Of a stretch of DNA of 35,059 bases, positions 8,130 to 15,676 are shown in pieces; the first letter of the stretch is position 1, and the number at the start of each line of letters is the position of its first letter. The stretch covers positions 33,318-68,376 of the forward strand of contig DEBD01000037.1 in the NCBI GenBank assembly GCA_002348385.1, read 5' to 3'. This DNA is from Gammaproteobacteria bacterium UBA2965 (GTDB lineage: Bacteria; Pseudomonadota; Gammaproteobacteria; Pseudomonadales; Azotimanducaceae). The translations under genes and the position numbers were made by a program. The notes below the pieces were generated by a model. It was not told where the DNA came from, made no database searches, and worked only from the letters and a program-made list of their open reading frames with translations.

Positions 8130-9467
8130 TCATTCGCTTGCGGGCGGCTGCTCGCCTCTGGGTCCTGCCAATTGAACCTTGATGCCATCCGGGTCGAGAA
8201 AGAACACCAGCCCACCGCCCGGGCCTCCGCCCACCGGCCACTTCTGCGCGAATCCAAGAGACGGCATGGTCTCGAGAACCACATCCAGGTCTTGCACGTA
8301 GAAGTTGATCCGATCGATGCCCAGATGATTCACGGGCATCGGATATGGCGGCGTGTCGTCGTAGGGAGTTATCCATTGCCGTAGTTGGATCGTCGAGCCA
8401 TCGGTACCCTCTCCGAGGCTCACATCCACGCCTTTGAACTCGATGCGGCCATCGAATCCGTGCGCTGCGGCAAACTCGCCGGAGCCGGCCTCAGACCTCA
8501 CCACCGTCTCCGTGAATCCAAGTAGCCGATAGAACTCCCTTGACCGCTCCAGATCCGACACGTTCATGTTCGTGTTCACCAGACGAACCAGGTCGGGGCC
8601 AGGCGTGGGGCCGTCGCCTTCGTCGGTAGCGATCAACTTGATGAACGTGCCGTCCTGGTCTTTCAGGAAGACGAACCGCTCGCCATCCGGTGCGGTAGCC
8701 GGCGCGGAAACGAACTCCACACCTTGCGACTTGAAATATTCATAGTCGCCATCCAGGTCAGTTGTGGAATATGTAGCGTAAGCCATGCCGATTCGGTTCA
8801 AGCTGGGGTACGGAGGCTCTTCGCGATAGGCGTTACCCCGAAACTGCACCGTGTCCACAAATGGCGGCGTTGGCGGGTCCTCCAGACTGTGCAGTGATAC
8901 GTGGATCAGGTAGTCCTCCGGAAAGCCTAGCGCCTGAGCGAACGTGGTGCTGGTCTCCGGCCCTGCCGGATAGACCTCCCCGATGAAGCCCAAGGTCTCG
9001 TAGAACTTGCGTTGGATTTCCATGTCGGTGGTGTTGAGCCCGAAATAGCCCTGGCGCTGAAGGCCCAGATCCGCCTCGGCCACCTGAGTGACACGCACAC
9101 CGAGGGACCCTGTCGGCATGCCCGGAACCGTCACCTCGATGTGGTTGGTCTTTTCAAGCGTCAGCGGCAGGACCACTTCGCCGTCGCCAACGAAGTCCTT
9201 GGCTTCCACCACGCTCTGGCCGTTTACCTTGATCCAGGCCTTGTCCATACCATCGTCGGTAAGCACCAGTTTCCCGGAACCCTCAAGGGCCACGAAGGTG
9301 GCGGTGTAGGTGGTTGGCTTTCCGCGCACGAGTTCGTAGGTCTCGGGGCCGAAGCGGGTGAGGTTGGCCTGCACTGCCCAGGACACCGGCGCCACCGCCG
9401 CCACAAGCACAACAAGCAACCACCGGAGCGTTCTCGAAAACTGGCGCATCCCATTGATTTTTATCAT
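8130..9467 (-). CDS. Exported protein with tandem VOC (glyoxalase/dioxygenase-fold) domains
   Basis: 445 aa. A signal peptide (RTLRWLLVVLVAAVAPVSWA) is followed by a small beta domain of about 100 aa (VQANLTRFGPETYEL ... LGVRVTQVAEA). Two VOC modules come next, recognisable by GYFGLNTTDMEIQRKFYETLGF and LVNTNMNVSDLERSREFYRLLGF, each followed by a closing HLGI- or NRIGM-type strand. VOC proteins are nearly always cytoplasmic, so export is unusual. Metal ligands could not be assigned with confidence. The beta-lactamase-fold esterase follows after 39 bases; the P450 is divergent upstream. The start ATG has GGAG 9 bases before it; a second Met at residue 7 is possible. Confidence 0.8.
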   Translation of the reverse strand: MIKINGMRQFSRTLRWLLVVLVAAVAPVSWAVQANLTRFGPETYELVRGKPTTYTATFVALEGSGKLVLTDDGMDKAWIKVNGQSVVEAKDFVGDGEVVLPLTLEKTNHIEVTVPGMPTGSLGVRVTQVAEADLGLQRQGYFGLNTTDMEIQRKFYETLGFIGEVYPAGPETSTTFAQALGFPEDYLIHVSLHSLEDPPTPPFVDTVQFRGNAYREEPPYPSLNRIGMAYATYSTTDLDGDYEYFKSQGVEFVSAPATAPDGERFVFLKDQDGTFIKLIATDEGDGPTPGPDLVRLVNTNMNVSDLERSREFYRLLGFTETVVRSEAGSGEFAAAHGFDGRIEFKGVDVSLGEGTDGSTIQLRQWITPYDDTPPYPMPVNHLGIDRINFYVQDLDVVLETMPSLGFAQKWPVGGGPGGGLVFFLDPDGIKVQLAGPRGEQPPASE

Positions 9468-9672
9468 TTATTTTATCTCCAAGCACACATACCGTTCGCG
9501 CACCGCAGCAGATATGGCTCATCCTGCACCGACGTGCATTTCCAACCGGCGCCCCAACCGGCGCCTGCACTATCGCATAACCAATAAAATATTTTTCCGT
9601 CCGCGGCGCCATGAGGCCGCGCGAAGCGCTAATCTCCCTCTAACGCGGCCGTTGCGAAAGGTTCAAGACCTG
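9468..9672. promoter_or_regulatory. Divergent intergenic region between VOC and P450 genes
   Basis: 205 bases separate the two divergent starts. The centre is AT-rich (ACCAATAAAATATTTTT near 9580-9596) in otherwise GC-rich surroundings, as expected for promoters, but no box pair with correct spacing stands out. Shared control of the two genes is an inference from arrangement only. Confidence 0.35.
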
Positions 9673-10809
9673 ATGATCGATTTTCTCTCCCCAGCAGCAA
9701 TGGCAGACCCCGGGCTGGTCGCAAACGATCTGCTGGCCGGCGACCGGGTGATCTGCTACGAGGGGTTCAATCCGCGATTTTACGTCGTTTCGCGTTATAA
9801 GGATGTGGATGCAGCACTGAGACAACCGGACGTCTTCGTCAGCGGCCAGGGGCAGGGTCCCAAGTTCTCGCCCGCTTCCGGCGTGGTATCCGACCCACCG
9901 GACCACACCTTTTATCGTGCGCTGGTGCAGGATCACTTTCAGCCCAAAGCCATCAGCAGCCTGGAACCCAGGTTGAAGGAAATCGCCGAAGAGCAATTGG
10001 ACACGGTTGCCAAAGAGGACACCTGGGACCTCCACGACGTTCTGGCCTTCCCTCTACCAATACGCATCATCTGCGAGATTCTCGGCGTACCCACCGAGGA
10101 CATCTGGCAGTTCAAAAAATGGTCCGATGCGTCAGTTGCGGCGCTGGCAGCCGAAGATGCATCTGTCTTCGAGGACGAAGCCGGCAAGCTGCGAAGCTAC
10201 ATGCTGGACTTGTTCGCCAGGAAACGCGGGCGGCCCGACGGCGGCCTGCTGGACCGCATCGCACACGCACAACGCGACGGGCGCCCGATCCCCGAACAGG
10301 AGGCCCTGAGCCTAACGAGCCAGATGTTCGTGGCGGGCAACGAAACCACTACGTCGCTCATTACCAACTTCGTATGGCGAATGTTTCAGCTCGATCTCTG
10401 GCAAGACTTCGTAGAAGACCGCTTCGACCTGGAACTCGCCATCACCGAGAGCCTGCGATTCGACCCACCGCTGCTGGCGCTGTTTCGCACCACCGCTCGT
10501 GAAGTCGCCATCGGAGACTGTACCATTGCGGCGGGCAGCAAGGTCATGACCCACTATGGTGCTGCCAATCGCGACCCCGACGCCTACGATGACCCGAATG
10601 CCTTCCTGCCAAACCGACACGGTAAAACGCCGCTCTCCTTCGGGCTCGGCATCCACATTTGCCTCGGCCGGGAACTCGCCAAGCTGGAGGCGAGGGTGGC
10701 GCTGGAAACGCTGCGTGAGCGCTTCCCAGCATTAAGGCTGGTGAACGACGGCATGCGCATCCCGCCATTCTTTTTTTGGGGGCGATCGAAATTGCCTGTA
10801 AGGAACTGA
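9673..10809 (+). CDS. Cytochrome P450
   Basis: About 378 aa from the chosen ATG, typical of soluble bacterial P450s. The I-helix oxygen-activation motif is VAGNETTTS, the K-helix ExxR is ESLR, and the heme-thiolate loop is FGLGIHICLGRELA (FxxGxHxCxGxxLA, with the Cys ligand). The SDPPDHTFYR segment before the C helix is also characteristic. It monooxygenates a hydrophobic substrate with electrons from a ferredoxin system not encoded here. The frame is open to 9358, but upstream residues look non-coding and overlap the divergent VOC gene. ATG 9673 has AAGG about 11 bases upstream; TTG at 9652 is an alternative. TGGCCA repeats just after the stop could form a weak hairpin. Confidence 0.92.
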   Translation: MIDFLSPAAMADPGLVANDLLAGDRVICYEGFNPRFYVVSRYKDVDAALRQPDVFVSGQGQGPKFSPASGVVSDPPDHTFYRALVQDHFQPKAISSLEPRLKEIAEEQLDTVAKEDTWDLHDVLAFPLPIRIICEILGVPTEDIWQFKKWSDASVAALAAEDASVFEDEAGKLRSYMLDLFARKRGRPDGGLLDRIAHAQRDGRPIPEQEALSLTSQMFVAGNETTTSLITNFVWRMFQLDLWQDFVEDRFDLELAITESLRFDPPLLALFRTTAREVAIGDCTIAAGSKVMTHYGAANRDPDAYDDPNAFLPNRHGKTPLSFGLGIHICLGRELAKLEARVALETLRERFPALRLVNDGMRIPPFFFWGRSKLPVRN

Positions 10810-11026
10810 CTGGCCAACACGCGGCCGTGGCCAACTCAGCAACGACAGCCGCCAAGTCATGTTGTTAATCCAGGCCTTCGCACACCCTCATTGTTAGCAA
10901 CCCCTTCGACGATAGCCAAGAGGGAGCAATCCTCACGCCGTGCAAAGTGAAAACTGGTAAGGGATTAACTTCTGAGCCAACTGAGTAAACCGGGCAAAGT
11001 GCACCCACCTAAAATAGCTCATATTA

Positions 11027-11049
11027 GCGGTTACAAACCAGGTAACCGC
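11027..11049. repeat. Perfect 8-bp inverted repeat at the end of the GNAT gene
   Basis: GCGGTTAC, a 7-base loop AAACCAG, then GTAACCGC. The palindrome contains the GNAT stop codon. No U-tract follows, so it is a stem-loop of undetermined role: an mRNA 3' end stabiliser, weak terminator or recombination remnant. Confidence 0.5.
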
Positions 11050-11546
11050 GCAAACGTTAGGACATAGCGATGGCAAACAACTTGTTCTTTTGTGGATACA
11101 TCAACAGTCACATCAGTGCCATCCTCAACAAACCCTAATTTGAAAAGCACTTTTTCTGAGGCGTGGTTGTCTGGGTACACGTTAGCAAATACCTGTGCAT
11201 CACCATGCGCATCCCTTACGTATCGCAAGAGCCCCAAACACGCTTCAGTAGCATACCCGTTACCCCAATACGGTTGGCCAATCCAATAACCGAGTTCAAA
11301 CAGATTTGCTGCTTGCTCAGTCAAACCAACCCCACCGATTAGTTTGTGGTTATAAAAGACATTCAGGGAGTAAGGCTTTGACTTGACTGATTCTATCCAC
11401 CAATCAGCGTCAGATTCCGCATATGGAAAAGGAACATTGCTTAGGGTGGCTGCTACATTTTCATCACCAATCAAAGTGATAAGCGACTGTTTATATTTTG
11501 GCTTTATATGTCTAATCGACAGTCTTTTTGTTTTTATTTCAACCAT
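11031..11546 (-). CDS. GNAT N-acetyltransferase (RimJ/RimL type), AT-rich
   Basis: 171 aa. It starts IKTKRLSIRHIKPKYKQSL, of the RimJ/RimL style. The acetyl-CoA loop is WGNGYATEACLGLLRYV, preceded by LFELGYWIGQPY, and the C-terminal motif is NHASEKVLFKLGF. Substrate unknown. Its base composition and codon use are visibly more AT-rich than the flanking P450 and PQQ genes, which suggests recent acquisition. A perfect stem-loop includes its stop codon. It is isolated: the 220 bases to the P450 hold no recognisable gene. No clear ribosome site precedes the ATG. Confidence 0.82.
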   Translation of the reverse strand: MVEIKTKRLSIRHIKPKYKQSLITLIGDENVAATLSNVPFPYAESDADWWIESVKSKPYSLNVFYNHKLIGGVGLTEQAANLFELGYWIGQPYWGNGYATEACLGLLRYVRDAHGDAQVFANVYPDNHASEKVLFKLGFVEDGTDVTVDVSTKEQVVCHRYVLTFARLPGL

Positions 11547-11636
11547 TGCGATTCAGTCGTAGGCGTGAGTATCAGGCCGGATATGAGGGCGGGGTCGGTC
11601 ACAGCAGCTGCGTAGATTGAAATGCCGATTCGGCGA

Positions 11637-12170
11637 TCAGGATCCTCGCGGCACCAACTCGAAGATCCACAGGTAGCCGCTATCGAACGCTTCGCGGGGG
11701 AACGGCGCTCCGCCTCCGTACTTTCGACCAAGTTCGGCAATGACGGGATCGATCTCCGGGCCGCCCATTACACGCACGAGCATTCGGTCGTAGAGTTTTC
11801 CGTCAACCCGAAGAATGGTCCGGCCGTCCTTTTCGGCCTGCAAGGGCCACTGCTTCCAGATCTTCCCCCACCAGGTGGTCATGTATCCGCTGGGGATGAA
11901 GACCCGGCCGTCGTGAACCGCCAGCCAGGTAGTGCGCGAGGCCGCGGGATCCAGCAATTGAAACTCCACCGTCCCGTAGTCCTTCGCGAAGCTCCAATCC
12001 GGCTCCTGGCTGGCCACCTCTCCACTCTCGAAGGGCCCACCTGGGATGATTTCCAGGGGGCCATCGGCAAAACGCCCCAAGACCAGCATTCCCAGCACCA
12101 GCACCACGATCACTCCGAGGGTGTACCCCAGGCACTTCACGAACGTCTTCACTTCAGCATTCCTTCGCAT
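11637..12170 (-). CDS. Membrane-anchored protein of unknown function
   Basis: 177 aa. There is one N-terminal hydrophobic helix (about residues 13-32, LGYTLGVIVVLVLGMLVLG). The rest is a soluble, probably periplasmic domain with conserved-looking stretches: LEIIPGGPFESG, TVEFQLLDPAASRTTWLAVHDGRVFIPSGYM, and KDGRTILRVDGKLYDRMLVRV. The alternating beta pattern recalls a small split barrel, but I cannot assign a family. ATG 12170 has AGGTGG touching it; GTG 12152 has AAGGA at a normal distance and could be the true start. It is leftward, with the small membrane ORF diverging upstream. Confidence 0.7.
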   Translation of the reverse strand: MRRNAEVKTFVKCLGYTLGVIVVLVLGMLVLGRFADGPLEIIPGGPFESGEVASQEPDWSFAKDYGTVEFQLLDPAASRTTWLAVHDGRVFIPSGYMTTWWGKIWKQWPLQAEKDGRTILRVDGKLYDRMLVRVMGGPEIDPVIAELGRKYGGGAPFPREAFDSGYLWIFELVPRGS

Positions 12171-12234
12171 CCACCTAAATATAGGTTGCTTTAATTTGTA
12201 TTATCCACCCACATGCTTGACTCAGGATACGTCG

Positions 12235-12408
12235 ATGATGAATAGATTGAATGATTATTTGGCTAGTGGTGACTATGTTGGAATGGATCGGTATTTAGTT
12301 CTACAGCGGAGGGCCGATGGTTTTGTAGCTTGCAGATTCGGAATTACTTCACTAGGGCCGATCGGATTTTTTGTTGGATTGATCGTAGGTTATGTTTTTT
12401 TTGGCTAG
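12235..12408 (+). CDS. Small membrane protein (57 aa), AT-rich
   Basis: ATG at 12235 (or the adjacent ATG at 12238) is preceded by AGGA with 7 bases of spacing. The product has a polar N-terminal half (NRLNDYLASGDYVGMDRYLVLQ) and a single C-terminal hydrophobic helix (GPIGFFVGLIVGYVFFG) ending at the stop, like a tail-anchored small protein. The DNA is distinctly AT-rich relative to neighbours, like the GNAT at 11.0-11.5 kb. No family is recognised. It lies just upstream of the PQQ dehydrogenase, separated by 53 bases. Confidence 0.5.
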   Translation: MMNRLNDYLASGDYVGMDRYLVLQRRADGFVACRFGITSLGPIGFFVGLIVGYVFFG

Positions 12409-12461
12409 ATCATGCCGGCGCCGAGTACCATTGGTCACTGGTTTTAGTCGCGGAAAGATAG

Positions 12462-14579
12462 ATGCCCACTGTGTCTAGTACGAACAGAACATTTGTCCTC
12501 GGATTGATTGCGGCGGCGTTCGGCGTGGTGAGTTGGGCCGAGCCCCGCTCCATTTCAGATACCGACCTGGCAGATGAGACGAACACCGCGGAGTGGCTGG
12601 CTTATGGGCGCACCCATAACGAGCAGCGCTTCAGTCCGCTAACCGAGGTCAACGCAACAACTGTAGAACGCTTAGGCGTGCAATGGTATGTCGACCTGCC
12701 TGAGGACGTAGGCCTGGTCTCTACGCCGTTGGTAGCAGAAGGTGTGATGTACTTCACCGGGACCATGAACGTCATTCGAGCCGTGGACGCCAGCAATGGC
12801 AAGCCGTTGTGGACGTTTGATCCCGAAGTTGCCAAGGAGGTCGCCGGCCACAAACGCCAAGGCCACGTTCACAGCCGAGGCCTTTCGATCTATGGCAACA
12901 AGCTATTCGCCGCTACTTGGGACGGCCGTTTGCTCGCGTTGGACCGGACTACCGGTAAGCAGATCTGGTCGACACGGACCTTTCCGTTGACCGAGTCGCG
13001 TTACATCACTGGTGCTCCGAAAGCATTTAAAGGCAAAGTACTAATTGGCAATGGCGGTACTGAGCACGGTCCAGGGCGGGGCTATGTCACCGCTTACAAC
13101 AGTGAAACCGGCAAACAACTATGGCGCTTCTATATCGTGCCCGGCAATCCTGCCGACGGTTTCGAGAGCCCGGCGATGGAGATGGCGGCAAAGACATGGA
13201 CTGGTGAGTGGTGGAAGCATGGTGGCGGCGGCCATGCATGGCATGCGTTCACGTATGACGCTGAGCTCGACGCCCTATATATAGGTACGGGCAACGGGGC
13301 TCCCTGGAACCAGCGGCTGCGCAGTCCGGGCGGTGGCGACAACCTATTCTTGTGTTCTGTGGTGGCACTCGATCCGGACACTGGGGAGTACCGCTGGCAC
13401 TATCAGACGACGCCTGCAGAGACCTGGGATTTTAATTCCAACATGGACATCGTGCTCGCCGATCTCGAGATCGACAACAAGCAAGTCAAAGCGATTATGC
13501 ACGCGCCGAAAAACGGCTTCTTCTACGTGATCGATCGGCGCACGGGAAAACTGATCTCGGCAGAGCCGTTTGCTGAAGTCAATTGGGCAAGCCACGTCGA
13601 CCTGGCAACAGGTCGGCCGGTGGAGATCGAAGCAGCTCGCTATTCCAAGTCCAGGTCGCGAGTGACACCGACTCCGTTAGGCGCTCACAGCTGGCACGCA
13701 ATGTCGTATAGCCCGCTGACCCGATTGGTGTACCTACCGACGCTGCACGCAACCGCTGAGTACGACGATTCTACCTATCCCGCGGACTGGGAGAACCAAC
13801 CCTTTCTCGCAGGCACGGGGGTTGATTTCACAGCGCCCGGGGAGCCGAGCGATTATTCCGGGTCTTTACAGGCCTGGGATCCGGTGCAGCAACGCGCTGT
13901 CTGGACGGTCGACCAGCAGGGGCTTTGGGGGAGCGGCACTCTGGCCACCGCCGGCGGGCTGGTTTTCCAAGGCGAGCAGAACGGCATCTTCAGCGCCTAC
14001 AACGCAAGCACCGGCGAGCGCTTATGGAGCTACGATGCGGGTCTAGGGATATCTGCGCCGCCCATCACCTATCGACTGAAAGGAACCCAATATATTTCAG
14101 TATTGGTAGGGTTTGGTGGCGCGTACGCTGGAGGTACAGTTCCCGGAGCCACTGAATTGGGCTGGGCCTACGGCGTACATACCCGTAGGCTGCTCACCTT
14201 CAGCATTGACGGCGCCGCGCAGCCACCTCCACAACCAGCGCCCTATTTCCCGCAACCAATTTTCGAAGCGGGCTTTGACGTTGACGCAAAGCTGTCGGCG
14301 CTGGGCGAGGATCTATACAACGATCATGGTTGTGCCTTTTGCCATGGTCCCGACGCCAAAGCCGCAGGCATGACGCCCGATCTGCGCGCATCACCCTTTC
14401 CACTTTCAGAGATGGAAACCGGCTTCGCCAACGTGGTTCGTGATGGAAACCGAGTTGGGCGGGGTATGCCGGGTTATCCGGGCCTTACGAACCACGAGCT
14501 CAAGGCACTGCGCCATTACATTCGCGATATGGCACACAAGACTATTACCGCAGGCACAGCGCCCCTTGGCGAGCACTAG
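12462..14579 (+). CDS. Quinohemoprotein alcohol dehydrogenase (PQQ + C-terminal heme c)
   Basis: 705 aa: a signal peptide (about 1-26), an eight-bladed PQQ propeller with repeated W-docking motifs (LLALDRTTGKQIW, AYNSETGKQLW, VIDRRTGKL, AYNASTGERLW), and a C-terminal cytochrome c domain with C624-x2-C627-H628 and a later GMPGYPG Met ligand. PQQ/calcium site candidates are Glu201, Trp260, Asn278 and Asp323 in TWDFN. Position +2 after Asp323 is Asn, so calcium rather than lanthanide use is predicted. The vicinal Cys-Cys that normally stacks on PQQ is absent: where CCDVVNRG is expected, residues 133-140 read QGHVHSRG. It should oxidise an alcohol in the periplasm and pass electrons to a cytochrome or quinone. 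Confidence 0.92.
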   Translation: MPTVSSTNRTFVLGLIAAAFGVVSWAEPRSISDTDLADETNTAEWLAYGRTHNEQRFSPLTEVNATTVERLGVQWYVDLPEDVGLVSTPLVAEGVMYFTGTMNVIRAVDASNGKPLWTFDPEVAKEVAGHKRQGHVHSRGLSIYGNKLFAATWDGRLLALDRTTGKQIWSTRTFPLTESRYITGAPKAFKGKVLIGNGGTEHGPGRGYVTAYNSETGKQLWRFYIVPGNPADGFESPAMEMAAKTWTGEWWKHGGGGHAWHAFTYDAELDALYIGTGNGAPWNQRLRSPGGGDNLFLCSVVALDPDTGEYRWHYQTTPAETWDFNSNMDIVLADLEIDNKQVKAIMHAPKNGFFYVIDRRTGKLISAEPFAEVNWASHVDLATGRPVEIEAARYSKSRSRVTPTPLGAHSWHAMSYSPLTRLVYLPTLHATAEYDDSTYPADWENQPFLAGTGVDFTAPGEPSDYSGSLQAWDPVQQRAVWTVDQQGLWGSGTLATAGGLVFQGEQNGIFSAYNASTGERLWSYDAGLGISAPPITYRLKGTQYISVLVGFGGAYAGGTVPGATELGWAYGVHTRRLLTFSIDGAAQPPPQPAPYFPQPIFEAGFDVDAKLSALGEDLYNDHGCAFCHGPDAKAAGMTPDLRASPFPLSEMETGFANVVRDGNRVGRGMPGYPGLTNHELKALRHYIRDMAHKTITAGTAPLGEH

Positions 14580-14591
14580 TCAACTTGGCTC

Positions 14592-14844
14592 GTGGCAGCT
14601 GACCGGCTCCCCGTCGCTTCGTTTGCCTACCACAAACTTGAGCCAAACTACCGACGCAGGGGGTCGCGCCCCAATTGATGGACGCTGCAGGAAAGGCCTG
14701 TTGGCCTCGGTTGCATTAAGCTCAATATCCTGGTTCGGACGGGAAGATTCAGCAGTTGAGTTCTATGGAAAAGCGGGATATCGCATCGGGGTTCGGATCA
14801 GCATGAGCAAAAGGATAGGTCACATTGAATCACCCGACACCTAA
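14592..14844 (+). pseudogene. Frameshifted GNAT acetyltransferase remnant
   Basis: Successive segments in different frames spell the second half of a GNAT. In order: SFAYHKLEPNYRRRG (with the YRRRG acetyl-CoA loop, about 14620-14665), then VAPQLMDAAGKACWPRL (about 14665-14714), then GCIKLNILVR (about 14712-14740), then EDSAVEFYGKAGYRIGV and ISMSKRI (to the TAA at 14842-14844). Together they match the usual GNAT order of strand 4, GxGxA loop, helix 3, strand 5 and the AVxFYxKxGY helix. At least two or three indels disrupt it, and the N-terminal half is missing. The stop codon lies inside an attC-like sequence. Confidence 0.6.
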
Positions 14845-14863
14845 CAACGCGTTGCAGCGGACG
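14839..14863 (+). other. attC-like left end (possible integron cassette scar)
   Basis: The sequence ACCTAAC (14839-14845) fits the RYYYAAC outer box of integron attC sites and includes the stop codon of the GNAT remnant, as common in gene cassettes. It is followed by AACGCGTTGCAGCGGACG, similar to the start of many proteobacterial attC sites. No matching GTTRRRY core box was found downstream, so the site is at best truncated. No integron integrase is present. Confidence 0.35.
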
Positions 14864-15120
14864 CCCTACCCAACCTAAGGCTGCTCTGGTCGGAGTCAAG
14901 TCTAGCCAGAGCTAATCGAGCCACTGGATGAGGCCTACGCTCGGCATACGGAAGAGGTCGGAGGCCCAGGTGCCGCCAACCAATTGTTGGAGCTGACGGC
15001 CTACCCGTGACTTTGTTTGCAATACGAGGCCTACGGCACCTACCTCACACGCACCTATCAAACCAAAGCCTCACTGCCCGCTATCGAGCAGCCATTCTTA
15101 CTGCAACTTCATCAGGGACA
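14864..15120. other. Gene-free stretch of about 260 bases
   Basis: No intact gene is visible. One 34-residue open stretch ending at a TGA near 15010 (containing EPLDEAYARHTEEVG) has protein-like composition but no start codon and no recognised family. It may be another decayed gene. Confidence 0.4.
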
Positions 15121-15354
15121 TCAGTCCCTACCCTTACGGTCGCTAAACGCCTTGACCGCCGCCTTGGTGTTGCCGTAAGTGAGCCGTGTCGCATGCCATT
15201 TGTCGATCATCTCCCCGTTGTAGTGGGTTTCGCCGCCTACTCGAAAGAAATGGACACCTCGCCGCCAATAGCGTTGACGCCGCCACTTGATCTGCCCACG
15301 CGTCCAGCCGTACCGCTCTGCAACCTGGCCAACGCTCAGCGCTTTTTCATTCAT
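15121..15354 (-). CDS. Excisionase-like / small helix-turn-helix DNA-binding protein
   Basis: 77 aa from ATG 15354, which has AGGAG 8 bases upstream; the GTG at 15360 lies too close to that site. LSVGQVAERYGWTRGQIKWRRQRY is a winged-helix/HTH start like excisionases and AlpA-type regulators. A beta wing follows (VHFFRVGGETHYNGEMIDKW), then a basic tail. Such proteins direct integrase excision or regulate small mobile elements. No integrase, recombinase or phage gene is nearby, so it is an orphan, probably from a decayed mobile element. A member of the MerR/Xis superfamily with another role is possible. Confidence 0.6.
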   Translation of the reverse strand: MNEKALSVGQVAERYGWTRGQIKWRRQRYWRRGVHFFRVGGETHYNGEMIDKWHATRLTYGNTKAAVKAFSDRKGRD

Positions 15355-15439
15355 CAGCACAACTCCTGCCCACTATCAATAGATAACCAAAAAGCCTGGT
15401 TTTTAACTAGTATTTTCTACCCATCGTGACCGAATCCGC

Positions 15440-15460
15440 TTCAAGGGCAGGCCCCTTGAA
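15440..15460. repeat. Inverted repeat next to a dispersed 27-bp repeat
   Basis: TTCAAGGG, loop CAGGC, CCCTTGAA forms an 8-bp perfect stem that can be extended to ten pairs with one bulged A. It abuts the 27-base repeat copy at 15460-15486. There is no U-tract on either strand. Its role is unknown; a recombination-site or mobile-element end is possible. Confidence 0.5.
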
Positions 15461-15486
15461 AGCAGAGGTCGTTCCGCTTTGGGGTT
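15460..15486. repeat. 27-bp dispersed repeat, copy 1
   Basis: This stretch matches 28872-28898 at 23 of 27 positions in the same orientation, all four differences being transitions. The shared core is GCAGAGGTCGTT and GGGGTT at the right end. One copy lies upstream of the excisionase-like gene, the other beside tRNA-Val. A remnant of a common mobile or repeated element is the simplest idea. Confidence 0.5.
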
Positions 15487-15676
15487 AGCCAAATCGTTTC
15501 GCAAGGTTATAAAGCGCGTTTGGGGTTGTCGAGCGTGCCAACCTGGACCACCAACCTGATCAAGGTTGTGAAATCTTTTCGGAGAATCACGACTTGCCTG
15601 GATGAAAGTTCCCGCTGTCTGGCACTGGTCTCTCGGCTCCACTACAGTTACGGCTTTGATCTGGGTAGTTAAGTCT

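Noticed and set aside
9358..9672. N-terminal extension of the P450 frame by 105 residues.
   Set aside because: It overlaps the divergent VOC gene and its own upstream region, and the residues show no P450-like or targeting features.
14733..14751. A 19-base stretch resembling the 3' end of tRNA-Pro (19876-19894), 16 of 19 matches, as a possible island attachment site.
   Set aside because: It lies inside the GNAT remnant, in the well-conserved strand 5 to FYxKxGY region, so the bases are explained by coding ancestry. The match is interrupted three times and there is no integrase.
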